NCBI RefSeq assembly: GCF_019834675.1
Contig: NZ_JABUBU010000001.1
Span: 558,001-622,000 of the forward strand
DNA length: 64,000 nt
Reading direction: 5' to 3'
Origin: Rhodococcoides corynebacterioides
GTDB lineage: Bacteria > Actinomycetota > Actinomycetes > Mycobacteriales > Mycobacteriaceae
Position numbers and translations under genes: made by a program. Under the pieces are notes generated by a model. It saw nothing but the letters and a program-made list of their open reading frames with translations. It searched no databases and was not told the DNA's origin. This document shows positions 24,907-32,468 of the stretch, one piece after another. The first letter of the stretch is position 1, and every line of letters starts with the position of its first letter.

Positions 24907-25068
24907 TTACTGACGGGGTTCGGCAGAGGAAGGACGGGTGTCATTGGGCTTGCGTAGAACATAGAAGCACTCGTGCTCGGCCCGGCCGTCCGCGTTCATC
25001 GCCGTCTGCCCGGAGATGTACAGGGTCCGCGTCTCGCCCGACACGATCTCGCCCTGGTTGAGGCCCAT
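24907..25068 (-). pseudogene. RidA-family gene, N-terminal fragment
   Basis: From the ATG at 25068 the minus strand reads MGLNQGEIVSGETRTLYISG, QTAMNADGRAEHE, the standard N-terminal strands of a RidA protein. After Glu (24970-24972) it runs into unrelated codons and stops at 24907. An in-frame TGA lies just upstream of the ATG. The continuation of the gene is at 22609-22863. Together they show a RidA gene broken by insertion. Confidence 0.75.
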
Positions 25069-25077
25069 CTTCTTCGA

Positions 25078-25325
25078 TCACGTCACCGGATTGACTGCCG
25101 TACGTTCTATAGGTGCTCCATTCGCCGGTCTCGCAGCGCCCGGCGAGCCTGGTGGCTGCCGTCCTCGACGCCGCACCGTCAGCATCCCGGCGAATCACGA
25201 CGGCGAAGCGCTATCGCTCCTGTCCATCCCGTTTCCGTCGACGTGTTCGCTCATGACGCGTGAGTACCGCTGCTCTCGGGTTCGTGCGTGCGTGTCATGG
25301 ACCGTGTCGGTGGGTGCCGGTACAC
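25078..25325. other. Gene-free stretch upstream of the HNH gene
   Basis: No credible gene is seen here. Frames on the minus strand continue from the RidA fragment but are shadows. It holds the presumed promoter regions of the RidA remnant and the HNH gene. Confidence 0.35.
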
Positions 25326-25341
25326 TCGAACATACGAGCGA
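25326..25341 (+). promoter_or_regulatory. Degenerate SOS (LexA) box upstream of HNH gene
   Basis: TCGAAC-ATAC-GAGCGA keeps the left half of the actinobacterial LexA consensus (TCGAAC-N4-GTTCGA) and four of six right-half bases. It follows a -10-like TACACT and lies 16 bases before the HNH start. LexA boxes are known upstream of mycobacterial 13E12-repeat genes. Confidence 0.5.
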
Positions 25342-25357
25342 CTGGGGGGTCGACAGC

Positions 25358-27271
25358 ATGGCTGCAGTGCAGGTGGGGACACAGTCCGCGGTGACGTCGT
25401 GGGCTGCGCTGGACCACGCCGCGCTCGGCTTGCCGGCCACGACCGACCTACCTGCTGCGGAGGCGTTGGACGCGTTGGTGCACGCGACGGCCGGGGTGTC
25501 CTACCTCGAATGGTTCAAGTACCAGCTCGCCGCCGTCATGCACACGGAGTTGGTGGTGCCGTTCGAGGACGAGGACCGCCGGGAGTTCGATGCGTTCACC
25601 CGCTGCGCCGCCTCGATCGCCACCACCCTGTCGATCACTCAGTGGGCGGCGTCCACTCTGCTGACCGACTCCGTCGCGCTGCGGGATCGACTCCCCACGG
25701 TGGCGCAGTGTCTGCGGGACGGGGTGGTCACCCCACATCACATTCGCACCATCGTCTCCCGGACGGAGTTGATCGAGGGGCAGTGCTACGCCGCCCTCGT
25801 CGACGCCGACATCGCCGCCGCCCTCCGCAAACCCGGAACCTGGTCTAAGAAGCGGGTGGAGACGATGGTCGACAAGATGGTGCACCGCCGTAACCCGGAC
25901 GCCGTCCGTGAACACCGCGCCAGGGTGGCGAGGAAGCGCAACTTTTCCGTCGAGACCGGGCGGGACGGGATGGCCACGACGACGGACACCCGGTCCGCCG
26001 AAGACACCGCCCTCGCCGCCGCCGCGGTGCAGCGGTTGGCAGGGCAGGTGTGCCCGAAGGACACCCGATCGACGGCGGCGCGGGCATCGGATGCGCACTA
26101 CGCGTTGGTCACTCAGACCGAGTTCGGGTGCGACTGCGACCGCCCGATCACCGACTGCCGCTACAAGAACATCGACGTCAGCAAGTTCGCAGCGACCGCT
26201 CCGCGCATCGTGATCCACGTCGTCACCGACACCACCACCCTCACCGGCCCCGTCCCCGCACCCGAGAACGAGAGGGTGTGCAGGTCGCCACAGCACCTGC
26301 CGCGACCGAACACCGAGCCCACCCCTGCGTCTCTTCTGCCCGAGGCCGAGGCCGAGGTTCAGGCCGAACCTGCCGCGAATGTGGCCACGGCCGAGTCGGT
26401 GGCGCCGGAGCCGTCTGCGTCGGATCCCGTTGCGATGGAACCGGTTCAAGCGGAGCCGGTTGCATCGGAGCCGGTTGCAGCGGATCAATCCGTCACCGCA
26501 GTCCAGGCCGACGCCGCCGCGGACCCGACCTCCATCGATCGGTCCGCGGCGGAACAGCCTGCGGCGGAGGGCCTGCGCGGGTGCGAGGAGCCGGTCGGTC
26601 TCGACGCCGTCGACGGCGTCGGATTCCTCTCCGGCATCGGCATCATCTCCGGCGCCCACGTCCGCGGCCTCGCCACCGATCCGCGCTCGGTGATCCGCTC
26701 GTTGGGTGACGGCACCGACACCCCACTCCCGGCGACGCAACCGTCGAACCCGTACCGACCTTCGGCGGCACTCGATGCGTACGTGCGGGCAAGAGATCAG
26801 TTCTGCACCTGGCCCGGCTGCAACAAGCCGGCGTGGGACGCCGACCTCGACCACATCACCGAATACGACCACACCCACCCCGACCGGGGCGGCCAGACAT
26901 CGGCCACCGGGTTGGGCGCCAAATGCCGTTTCCATCACCTACTGAAAACGTTCGGGGACTTCGTCGACGACCAGTACCCCGACCCCACCAATCCGAGTCG
27001 GCTGATCCGCACCATCACCATCCCCGAGGGACGGACGGTGCTGGGTCCGGCGTTCACCGGCCACGACACCCACCCCGGACTCGACATGATCGTCTTCGGC
27101 GACCCACCGCCACCGCGACCACCCGGTCTCACCGAACGCCGACGACCCGCCCCTCGCACCGAGCAGAAACACGCCCGCCGCCGACAAGAGCGGAACCGCA
27201 ACCGCCTCCGCAACCTCGGACTACCGGCGACCCCGGCCGAGGCGGCGGACCACGAACCACCCCCGTTCTGA
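25358..27271 (+). CDS. DUF222 / HNH endonuclease (13E12-repeat family)
   Basis: A 637-residue protein with an N-terminal DUF222 region (about 1-330), a low-complexity linker (about 310-450) with repeated AEPVASEPVAA-type units, and a C-terminal HNH domain: FCTWPGCNKP (zinc Cys), DLDHITEYDHTHPDRGG (catalytic His) and KCRFHHLLKT. These are the multicopy 13E12/REP genes of mycobacteria and relatives, sometimes linked with mobile introns or phage integration sites. DNA cleavage is expected from the motif but the biological role is unsettled. A GGGGGG tract precedes the ATG. The SOS-like box upstream suggests induction by DNA damage. Confidence 0.85.
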   Translation: MAAVQVGTQSAVTSWAALDHAALGLPATTDLPAAEALDALVHATAGVSYLEWFKYQLAAVMHTELVVPFEDEDRREFDAFTRCAASIATTLSITQWAASTLLTDSVALRDRLPTVAQCLRDGVVTPHHIRTIVSRTELIEGQCYAALVDADIAAALRKPGTWSKKRVETMVDKMVHRRNPDAVREHRARVARKRNFSVETGRDGMATTTDTRSAEDTALAAAAVQRLAGQVCPKDTRSTAARASDAHYALVTQTEFGCDCDRPITDCRYKNIDVSKFAATAPRIVIHVVTDTTTLTGPVPAPENERVCRSPQHLPRPNTEPTPASLLPEAEAEVQAEPAANVATAESVAPEPSASDPVAMEPVQAEPVASEPVAADQSVTAVQADAAADPTSIDRSAAEQPAAEGLRGCEEPVGLDAVDGVGFLSGIGIISGAHVRGLATDPRSVIRSLGDGTDTPLPATQPSNPYRPSAALDAYVRARDQFCTWPGCNKPAWDADLDHITEYDHTHPDRGGQTSATGLGAKCRFHHLLKTFGDFVDDQYPDPTNPSRLIRTITIPEGRTVLGPAFTGHDTHPGLDMIVFGDPPPPRPPGLTERRRPAPRTEQKHARRRQERNRNRLRNLGLPATPAEAADHEPPPF

Positions 27272-27285
27272 CGGGCAGGGGTGGG

Positions 27286-28422
27286 TTACAGGTGACGCGT
27301 GGTGTCGATGCCGAGGCTCATGCCGGCGAGCCCGCGACTGCGGACGGACAGCTTCTCGGCGACCTCAGTGAGAGCGCGGGCCGCCGGGGTGTCGGGCGCG
27401 CCGAGCACGATGGGAACGCCCTCGTCCCCACCTTCCCGCACCGCCGTGTCGAGTGGAATCTGGCCCAGGAGCGGAACTTTCGCACCGACCGCGGTGGTGA
27501 GGCGATCGGCCACGGCCTGTCCGCCACCGGTGCCGAAGACGTCCATGCGCGTGCCGTCGGGCAGCTCGAGCCAGGACATGTTCTCCACGACGCCGACCAC
27601 CCGCTGGCGGGTCTGGAGGGCGATGGCCCCGGCACGCTCGGCGACCTCGGCCGCCGCCTGCTGGGGCGTGGTGACCACCAGGATCTCCGCGCCCGGGATG
27701 AGCTGCGCCACCGAGATCGCGACGTCACCGGTACCGGGCGGGAGGTCGAGCAGGAGGATGTCGAGATCGCCCCAGAACACGTCGGCCAGGAACTGCTGCA
27801 GCGCACGGTGCAGCATGGGCCCGCGCCACACGACCGGGGTGTTGCCCTGGGTGAACTGGGCGATCGAGATCATCTTCACCTCGTGCGCGACGGGCGGCAT
27901 GATCATGCGCTCGACCTGCGTCGGCCGTGCATCGGTCCCCAGCATCCGGGGCACGGAGTGGCCGTAGATGTCGGCGTCCAGCACCCCGACGGACAGACCC
28001 TTGGCGGCCATGGCGGCCGCGAGATTGACGGTGACGGAGGACTTTCCGACTCCACCCTTGCCCGAGGCGACCGCGTAGACGCGGGTCAGCGAGCCCGGCT
28101 GGGCGAAGGGGATGACCGGCTCGGCCGAGTCGCCGCGCAGCGACTTCCGCAGCTCGGTGCGCTGCTCGTCGTTCATCACGTCGAGTTCGACGCGGATCTC
28201 GCCGACGCCGGCGACGTCGGCGACGGCGGTGCGCACCCGGTCACTGATCTCGGTCTTCATGGGGCAGCCGGCGGTGGTGAGGTAGATGCCGACGTCCACC
28301 GACCCGTCGTCACCGACGGCGACGCTCTTGACCATGCCGAGCTCGGTGATGGGCTTGCGAATCTCGGGGTCGTTCACACGCGCGAGCGCGCTGCGGACGT
28401 CCGATTCGATGACTGCGGGCAT
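27286..28422 (-). CDS. mrp: Iron-sulfur cluster carrier ATPase Mrp/ApbC
   Basis: A 378-residue Mrp protein (Rv1229c type). An N-terminal MIP18/DUF59 domain (about 1-95, with AGCPMKTE) precedes a P-loop ATPase domain with VASGKGGVGKSS (deviant Walker A with signature Lys), DADIYGHSVP and LLLDLPPGTGD. It binds and delivers Fe-S clusters to client apoproteins. The start at 28422 has minus-strand TACCAT six bases upstream and also GAGGT, so either leaderless or led initiation is possible. In M. tuberculosis it lies a few genes after tatB; here the split RidA and HNH genes intervene. Confidence 0.93.
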   Translation of the reverse strand: MPAVIESDVRSALARVNDPEIRKPITELGMVKSVAVGDDGSVDVGIYLTTAGCPMKTEISDRVRTAVADVAGVGEIRVELDVMNDEQRTELRKSLRGDSAEPVIPFAQPGSLTRVYAVASGKGGVGKSSVTVNLAAAMAAKGLSVGVLDADIYGHSVPRMLGTDARPTQVERMIMPPVAHEVKMISIAQFTQGNTPVVWRGPMLHRALQQFLADVFWGDLDILLLDLPPGTGDVAISVAQLIPGAEILVVTTPQQAAAEVAERAGAIALQTRQRVVGVVENMSWLELPDGTRMDVFGTGGGQAVADRLTTAVGAKVPLLGQIPLDTAVREGGDEGVPIVLGAPDTPAARALTEVAEKLSVRSRGLAGMSLGIDTTRHL

Positions 28423-28428
28423 ACCTCG

Positions 28429-28434
28429 ATGGTA
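28429..28434 (-). promoter_or_regulatory. -10 element, mrp
   Basis: Minus-strand TACCAT ends six bases before the ATG of mrp. Confidence 0.4.
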
Positions 28435-28441
28435 TGCGGGC

Positions 28442-29290
28442 CTAGTGGATGCGAGGCAGGTCGCCCTCGGCGGGAGCGATTCCGGTGGAGTAGGCGACGG
28501 ACCAGGCGACCACGTTGGCCACGTACGCCATCGAGTTGTTGTAGCGCAGGATGGCCTGCGTGGCCTGGACGGGATCGGCCATGTTAAGGCCGCCGTCGCA
28601 CAGGTACTTGCCGGTGGTGGCGGCACTGTCGAACAGGTTCTGAGGATCGGCCTTGCCGTCTCCGTTACCGTCGGTGGCGTAGCGCTTCCACGTCTCGGGG
28701 AGGAACTGCATGGGGCCGACGGCGCGGTCGTACACCGCGTCACCGTCGAGCTCGCCGCCGTCGGTGTCGTAGATCACGTTGTTCCCGGCCAGGCTGCCGT
28801 CGAGTCGCGGTCCGAGGATCGGCTCGAGCAGGGTGCCGTCCGGGGCCACCTTGCCGTCGTTGGCGTGGGTGGACTCGACGCGGCCGATGCCGGCGAGAAG
28901 GGACCACGACATGTTGCAGCCGGGCACCGTCTCGTGCAGGATCCGCTCCGCGTTGCGATAGGCCTCGACGTTGACCGCCGGCACTCCCAGCGGGTGCGCG
29001 ACGACGCTCTCCGGCAGCGCCGGACCGGGATCGACGACGGGGGCCGGTGCGGGCTCGGGCGCGGGGGCGGGCGGTTCGGGGCTGACGGGAGCCGGAGCGG
29101 GGGTGGTGTCGATGCGGCTCGCGTCCAGCGGCACCTCGTGGGATGCGACCCGCGTCTGGAGGAACGGGATGTCGGCGCCCGCCGCATAGCTGCTGGCGAC
29201 GGCGATGCCCCCGGCGGGGATCAAGCCGGTCAACGCGATCACCGAATTCCGGCGTAGTGCGGAAGTCGATTTCTTGCGGTGCCGACCCAC
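28442..29290 (-). CDS. Secreted lytic transglycosylase (Rv1230c-like)
   Basis: A 282-residue exported murein hydrolase. A basic N-terminus and hydrophobic segment (about 15-40) form the signal or anchor, followed by a Pro/Ala-rich linker. The SLT domain starts near residue 110: WSLLAGIGRVESTHA holds the catalytic Glu, and DRAVGPMQFLPETWKRY and YNNSMAYVANVV are conserved substrate-groove motifs. It cleaves the MurNAc-GlcNAc bond, forming anhydro ends. The GTG start has a clear AGGAGG. It lies in a leftward run with a paralogue, DUF1003, MgtE-CBS and mrp. Confidence 0.88.
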   Translation of the reverse strand: MGRHRKKSTSALRRNSVIALTGLIPAGGIAVASSYAAGADIPFLQTRVASHEVPLDASRIDTTPAPAPVSPEPPAPAPEPAPAPVVDPGPALPESVVAHPLGVPAVNVEAYRNAERILHETVPGCNMSWSLLAGIGRVESTHANDGKVAPDGTLLEPILGPRLDGSLAGNNVIYDTDGGELDGDAVYDRAVGPMQFLPETWKRYATDGNGDGKADPQNLFDSAATTGKYLCDGGLNMADPVQATQAILRYNNSMAYVANVVAWSVAYSTGIAPAEGDLPRIH

Positions 29291-29400
29291 TGATGTACCT
29301 CCTCGCCGCTCGCCGGACTCGTGATCCGTGAGCGACTGCTCCGACGTGTAAGTGCCGGGAGCGAGGGTACCGTATCCGTTGCCGTTCTGTTATCCGGTCG

Positions 29401-30501
29401 TTATGGAGTGGGTGCTGTGCTGTCGGTGACCGCCGGTGCCGTGACGGTCTGCGCCGGAGGAGCCGGCGAACAGAGCAGGCACGGGATGGTCGGCAATTCG
29501 AAGGTCGGCAGCGGCGGCAACCCCTCGATCCCGAACGCCGGCGGCGGCGTGGTCGTCGTGACCGGGGCGAGCGTGGTGGGCAGGGCGCTCGTGGTGCTCG
29601 GATCGGTGCTCGGCGCGACGTCCGCGGCGCCCGGCGCGGCGGCGGCGATCGCGAGCGCGTCGACCGGCGACGGAATGGGCGTCGGGTCCCCGATACGTCC
29701 GGGAACCGGGCTGGCGCCGCCCGAGTACGCCGCCGACCACGAGAGCACGTTGGCGGTGTACGCGGCCGAGTTGTTGTAGCGCATCACGGCCGCCGTGGCG
29801 TCCGCGGCCTTGGTCATGTCGAGGCCACCCGAGCACAGGTACTTGCCCGCCGCGGCCGCCGCGTCGAAGACGTTGTTGGGATCGGACTTGCCGTCGCCGT
29901 TGCCGTCGGTGGCGTACGCCGCCCACGTCGACGGGATGAACTGCATGGGCCCCACCGCGCGGTCGTGGGTCGAATTGCCGTCCAGCGCACCGCCGTCCGT
30001 GTCGGTGATGACGGCGTCGGCGGCCGAGCGACCGTCCAGCGGCGGTCCGAGGACGGGCGTCAACGTGGTTCCGGTGACGTCGGTGCGTCCGCCGCCGGCG
30101 TGCCCGGACTCGATACGGCCGATGGCGGCGAGCAGATGCCAGGGCAGCCTGCACCCGGGGATCGTGGTGGCGGTCAGGGCCTCGGCCGCCCGGTAGGCCT
30201 GCAACACGAGATCCGGAATGCCGAGGGCGCCGACGAGGATGTTCGCCGCCGGCGCGCCGGGTGCGGCCGGGGGCGCTCCGGCGGGTGCGGATGCCGTCGG
30301 CGACCGGAACGTGGCGGCGGTGCGCTCGGGCGGGTCGACCAGACCCACCGCGGTGTCACGGGAGGCCACGGGCGCCGCCGCGACGACGGCCGCGGGGTAC
30401 GCCGTCGCCCGGTTCGCGGAGCTGGGTGTGGCCGAGCCCGCGGCCACCGTGACAGCACCGAGCAGGAGCACCGACGCACTCACGACACCGCCGACACGCA
30501 T
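29401..30501 (-). CDS. Secreted lytic transglycosylase, tandem paralogue
   Basis: A 366-residue protein with a signal peptide (ASVLLLGAVTVAAGSATPSSA) and the same SLT domain as its neighbour: WHLLAAIGRIESGHA (catalytic Glu), DRAVGPMQFIPSTWAAY and YNNSAAYTANVLSW. Unlike the neighbour it has a long C-terminal extension of Ala/Pro/Thr-rich sequence with a PTIPCLLCSP patch holding two cysteines. It probably arose by tandem duplication. The start is uncertain among TTG 30510, GTG 30507 and ATG 30501; the ATG has GGGGG at good spacing. Confidence 0.85.
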   Translation of the reverse strand: MRVGGVVSASVLLLGAVTVAAGSATPSSANRATAYPAAVVAAAPVASRDTAVGLVDPPERTAATFRSPTASAPAGAPPAAPGAPAANILVGALGIPDLVLQAYRAAEALTATTIPGCRLPWHLLAAIGRIESGHAGGGRTDVTGTTLTPVLGPPLDGRSAADAVITDTDGGALDGNSTHDRAVGPMQFIPSTWAAYATDGNGDGKSDPNNVFDAAAAAGKYLCSGGLDMTKAADATAAVMRYNNSAAYTANVLSWSAAYSGGASPVPGRIGDPTPIPSPVDALAIAAAAPGAADVAPSTDPSTTSALPTTLAPVTTTTPPPAFGIEGLPPLPTFELPTIPCLLCSPAPPAQTVTAPAVTDSTAPTP

Positions 30502-30567
30502 ACGCACCAACCCCCACCGATCACACCGTGCGCACTTCTTCGGACCCGACGCGCAGTGTGACCGAGG

Positions 30568-31140
30568 TTACCGGCGCGTGTCCTCGCTGTGGTCGAAACG
30601 AGTCGGTTCGTCCGGTTCCTCCAGGCGGCGTCGCGACTTCTTGCGCGGGCGCTCGTCGGCGAGCGACGGATCGGCGAGCACCGCCTTCAGATCGTCGAGC
30701 TCGCGACGCAGATAGTCGCGCGTCGCGACCTCGCCGACGGCGATACGGAGCGCGGCGAGTTCCCGGGCGAGGAACTCGGTGTCCGCCTTGGTCTGGGCGG
30801 CCCGTGCGCGGTCCTCCTCGAGCGAGACGCGGTCCCGGTCGTCCTGGCGGTTCTGGGCCAGCAGGATGAGCGGCGCGGCGTACGCGGCCTGCGTCGAGAA
30901 CGCGAGGTTCAGCAGGATGAAGGGATACGGGTCCCACTGCAGGCTGAGCGCGAACACGTTCAGCAGGATCCAGACCACCACGATGATCGTCTGGATCGCC
31001 AGGTACCGGCCGGTGCCCAGGAAGCGCGCGACGTTCTCGCCCGTGCGTCCGATCGCGTCGACGTCGATGTCCACTCGGAACCGCCGTGAACCGCGCGGGG
31101 TGTCCAGCCGCTGCCGTGCGGAAATGCCCCCGTCACTCAT
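30568..31140 (-). CDS. DUF1003 membrane protein
   Basis: A 190-residue protein with two transmembrane helices (AIQTIIVVVWILLNVFAL and ILLNLAFSTQAAYAAPLILL) and the family core NLAFSTQAAYAAPLILLAQNRQ, then a long charged C-terminal helix that is probably coiled coil. The family is uncharacterised. Its ATG overlaps the stop of the upstream MgtE/CBS gene by eight bases (ATGAGTGA), so both are translated together, an arrangement also seen around Rv1232c. This suggests a shared complex. Confidence 0.82.
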   Translation of the reverse strand: MSDGGISARQRLDTPRGSRRFRVDIDVDAIGRTGENVARFLGTGRYLAIQTIIVVVWILLNVFALSLQWDPYPFILLNLAFSTQAAYAAPLILLAQNRQDDRDRVSLEEDRARAAQTKADTEFLARELAALRIAVGEVATRDYLRRELDDLKAVLADPSLADERPRKKSRRRLEEPDEPTRFDHSEDTRR

Positions 31141-32410
31141 GACCCACGTGCTCCTGTTCGCGCCAGTCGTCCGGCAGTAGGTGATCGAGGACGTCGTCCA
31201 CCGTCACCGCGCCGATGAGGTGCTCCTCCTCGTCCACCACCGGTCCGCAGACCAGGTTGTACGCGGCGAAGTAGCGCGTGACGGCGCCCAGTCCGTCGTC
31301 GGGGGACAGGGTCGACAGCGTCGTGTCGATCACCCCGCCGACCAACGACGCCGGGGGTTCTCGCAGAAGTTGTTGCAGGTGTACGCAGCCGAGGTAGCGG
31401 CCGGTCGGGGTCGCGGTCGGCGGACGGACCACGAATACCAGCGACGCGAGGGCGGGCGTCAGATCGGGGTTGCGGGCACGTGCGAGCGCCTCGGCGACGG
31501 TCGCGGACGCGCTGAGCACCACCGGCTCCGGGGTCATGAGACCGCCGGCGGTGTCGGGCGAGTGCTCGAGCAGCCGTCGCACCGGTTCGGAGTCCTGCGG
31601 GTCCATCAGCCGCAGCAGAGCTTCCGCCTCCGGCTCGGGCAGTTCGCCGAGGAGGTCCGCCGCGTCGTCCGGGTCCATCGCCTCGAGCACGTCGGCGGCG
31701 CGGCCCGGCTCGAGGGTCTGGACCAGGTCGATCTGGTCGTCGTCCGGAAGTTCCTGGATGACGTCGGCCAATCGCTGATCGTCGAGCGCGAACGCCACCT
31801 CGAGTCGACGCTTCTCCGGCAGGTCGCGAATCGCGTCCGCGACGTCGGCGGGACGCAGGCCGTCGAACTGCGCGAGCAACTGCGAGACACCCTGACCGGG
31901 TTGCGACAGGTCCATCTGAGTCAGACCCTGCACGTTCTGCCAGTCGATGACGTGCATGCTGCCCCGCCGGCCCAGGCGAGTGCGGTGCGGCCGCACCGCG
32001 ACGCGCGAGACCACCCAGTCCCGCGTGCGGGTCTGCTCGATCCCCAGATCGACGACGACGGCGTCGACGCCGTGCAGGTCGGGGGCGTCCGGATCGTCGG
32101 TGCGGACGTGGGAGTCGAGCACCTGAGCGAGCGCGAGGACCTCACCGGGCCGTTGCGAGAACCGCCGCAGACTGACGTTGCCGGTGGTGAGGGTGACCGA
32201 CGTCGGCTCGACGGCCGTCACGCGCAGCATGGGGACGAAGATCTTGCGTCGGGTCGCCAGATCCACGACGAGGCCCAGGACGCGCGGCTGTTGTCGGCCG
32301 ATGCGCACGGTGATCACGATGTCGCGGACCCGGCCGATCGACTCGCCGTCGGGTCCGAGCACCACCAGACCCGCGAGTCGAGCGGCGAACACCTTGTTCA
32401 CAGCAGCCAT
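31133..32410 (-). CDS. MgtE N-terminal/CBS protein without channel (Rv1232c-like)
   Basis: A 425-residue cytosolic protein. The first 150 residues hold PRC-barrel-like segments (GPDGESIGRVRDIVI, GVDAVVVDLGIEQT). Then comes an MgtE intracellular N domain of superhelical repeats (LRPADVADAIRDLPEKRRLE, ELPDDDQIDLVQTLEPGRAA, LPEPEAEALLRLMD) and a CBS pair (TAGGLMTPEPVVLSASATV, and near the C-terminus LIGAVTVDDVLDHLLPDDW). In true MgtE this sensor gates a membrane Mg2+ channel; no transmembrane helices exist here. It is likely a Mg2+ or nucleotide sensor acting on a partner, plausibly the overlapping DUF1003 protein. Confidence 0.85.
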   Translation of the reverse strand: MAAVNKVFAARLAGLVVLGPDGESIGRVRDIVITVRIGRQQPRVLGLVVDLATRRKIFVPMLRVTAVEPTSVTLTTGNVSLRRFSQRPGEVLALAQVLDSHVRTDDPDAPDLHGVDAVVVDLGIEQTRTRDWVVSRVAVRPHRTRLGRRGSMHVIDWQNVQGLTQMDLSQPGQGVSQLLAQFDGLRPADVADAIRDLPEKRRLEVAFALDDQRLADVIQELPDDDQIDLVQTLEPGRAADVLEAMDPDDAADLLGELPEPEAEALLRLMDPQDSEPVRRLLEHSPDTAGGLMTPEPVVLSASATVAEALARARNPDLTPALASLVFVVRPPTATPTGRYLGCVHLQQLLREPPASLVGGVIDTTLSTLSPDDGLGAVTRYFAAYNLVCGPVVDEEEHLIGAVTVDDVLDHLLPDDWREQEHVGHE

Positions 32411-32418
32411 GGGACGCA

Positions 32419-32424
32419 AGGGTA
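32419..32424 (-). promoter_or_regulatory. -10 element, MgtE/CBS gene
   Basis: Minus-strand TACCCT ends eight bases before the ATG at 32410, with no ribosome-binding site. Confidence 0.45.
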
Positions 32425-32455
32425 GACGGACACGCGACCACGCCCGGCGGGTGAC

Positions 32456-32461
32456 TAGGGT
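32456..32461 (+). promoter_or_regulatory. -10 element, CitE-like gene
   Basis: TAGGGT ends seven bases before the GTG at 32469 (spacer CGGCGCC), consistent with a leaderless transcript. Confidence 0.5.
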
Positions 32462-32468
32462 CGGCGCC

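Larger units (their letters stand above)
22864..24969. mobile_element. 2.1-kb insertion splitting the RidA gene
   Basis: The two RidA fragments end and resume at exactly adjacent codons (Glu at 24970-24972, Gly at 22861-22863), so the 2106 bases between are an insertion without loss of target codons. I see no terminal inverted repeats and no obvious target duplication, which would fit an IS110-type element or a recombination event. Inside are an IS110-like transposase scrap, a three-helix membrane protein and two hypothetical genes. A counted sample (24241-24300) is 31/60 GC, well below the flanking core. Confidence 0.6.

Noticed and set aside
24941-25198. Minus-strand frame overlapping the RidA N-terminal fragment
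   Set aside because: It is the other frame of the RidA fragment; the RidA frame has clear homology.
29291-29400. Possible c-di-AMP riboswitch before the lytic transglycosylase
   Set aside because: Such riboswitches precede some actinobacterial wall-hydrolase genes, but only 110 bases are available and I could not see the conserved core.
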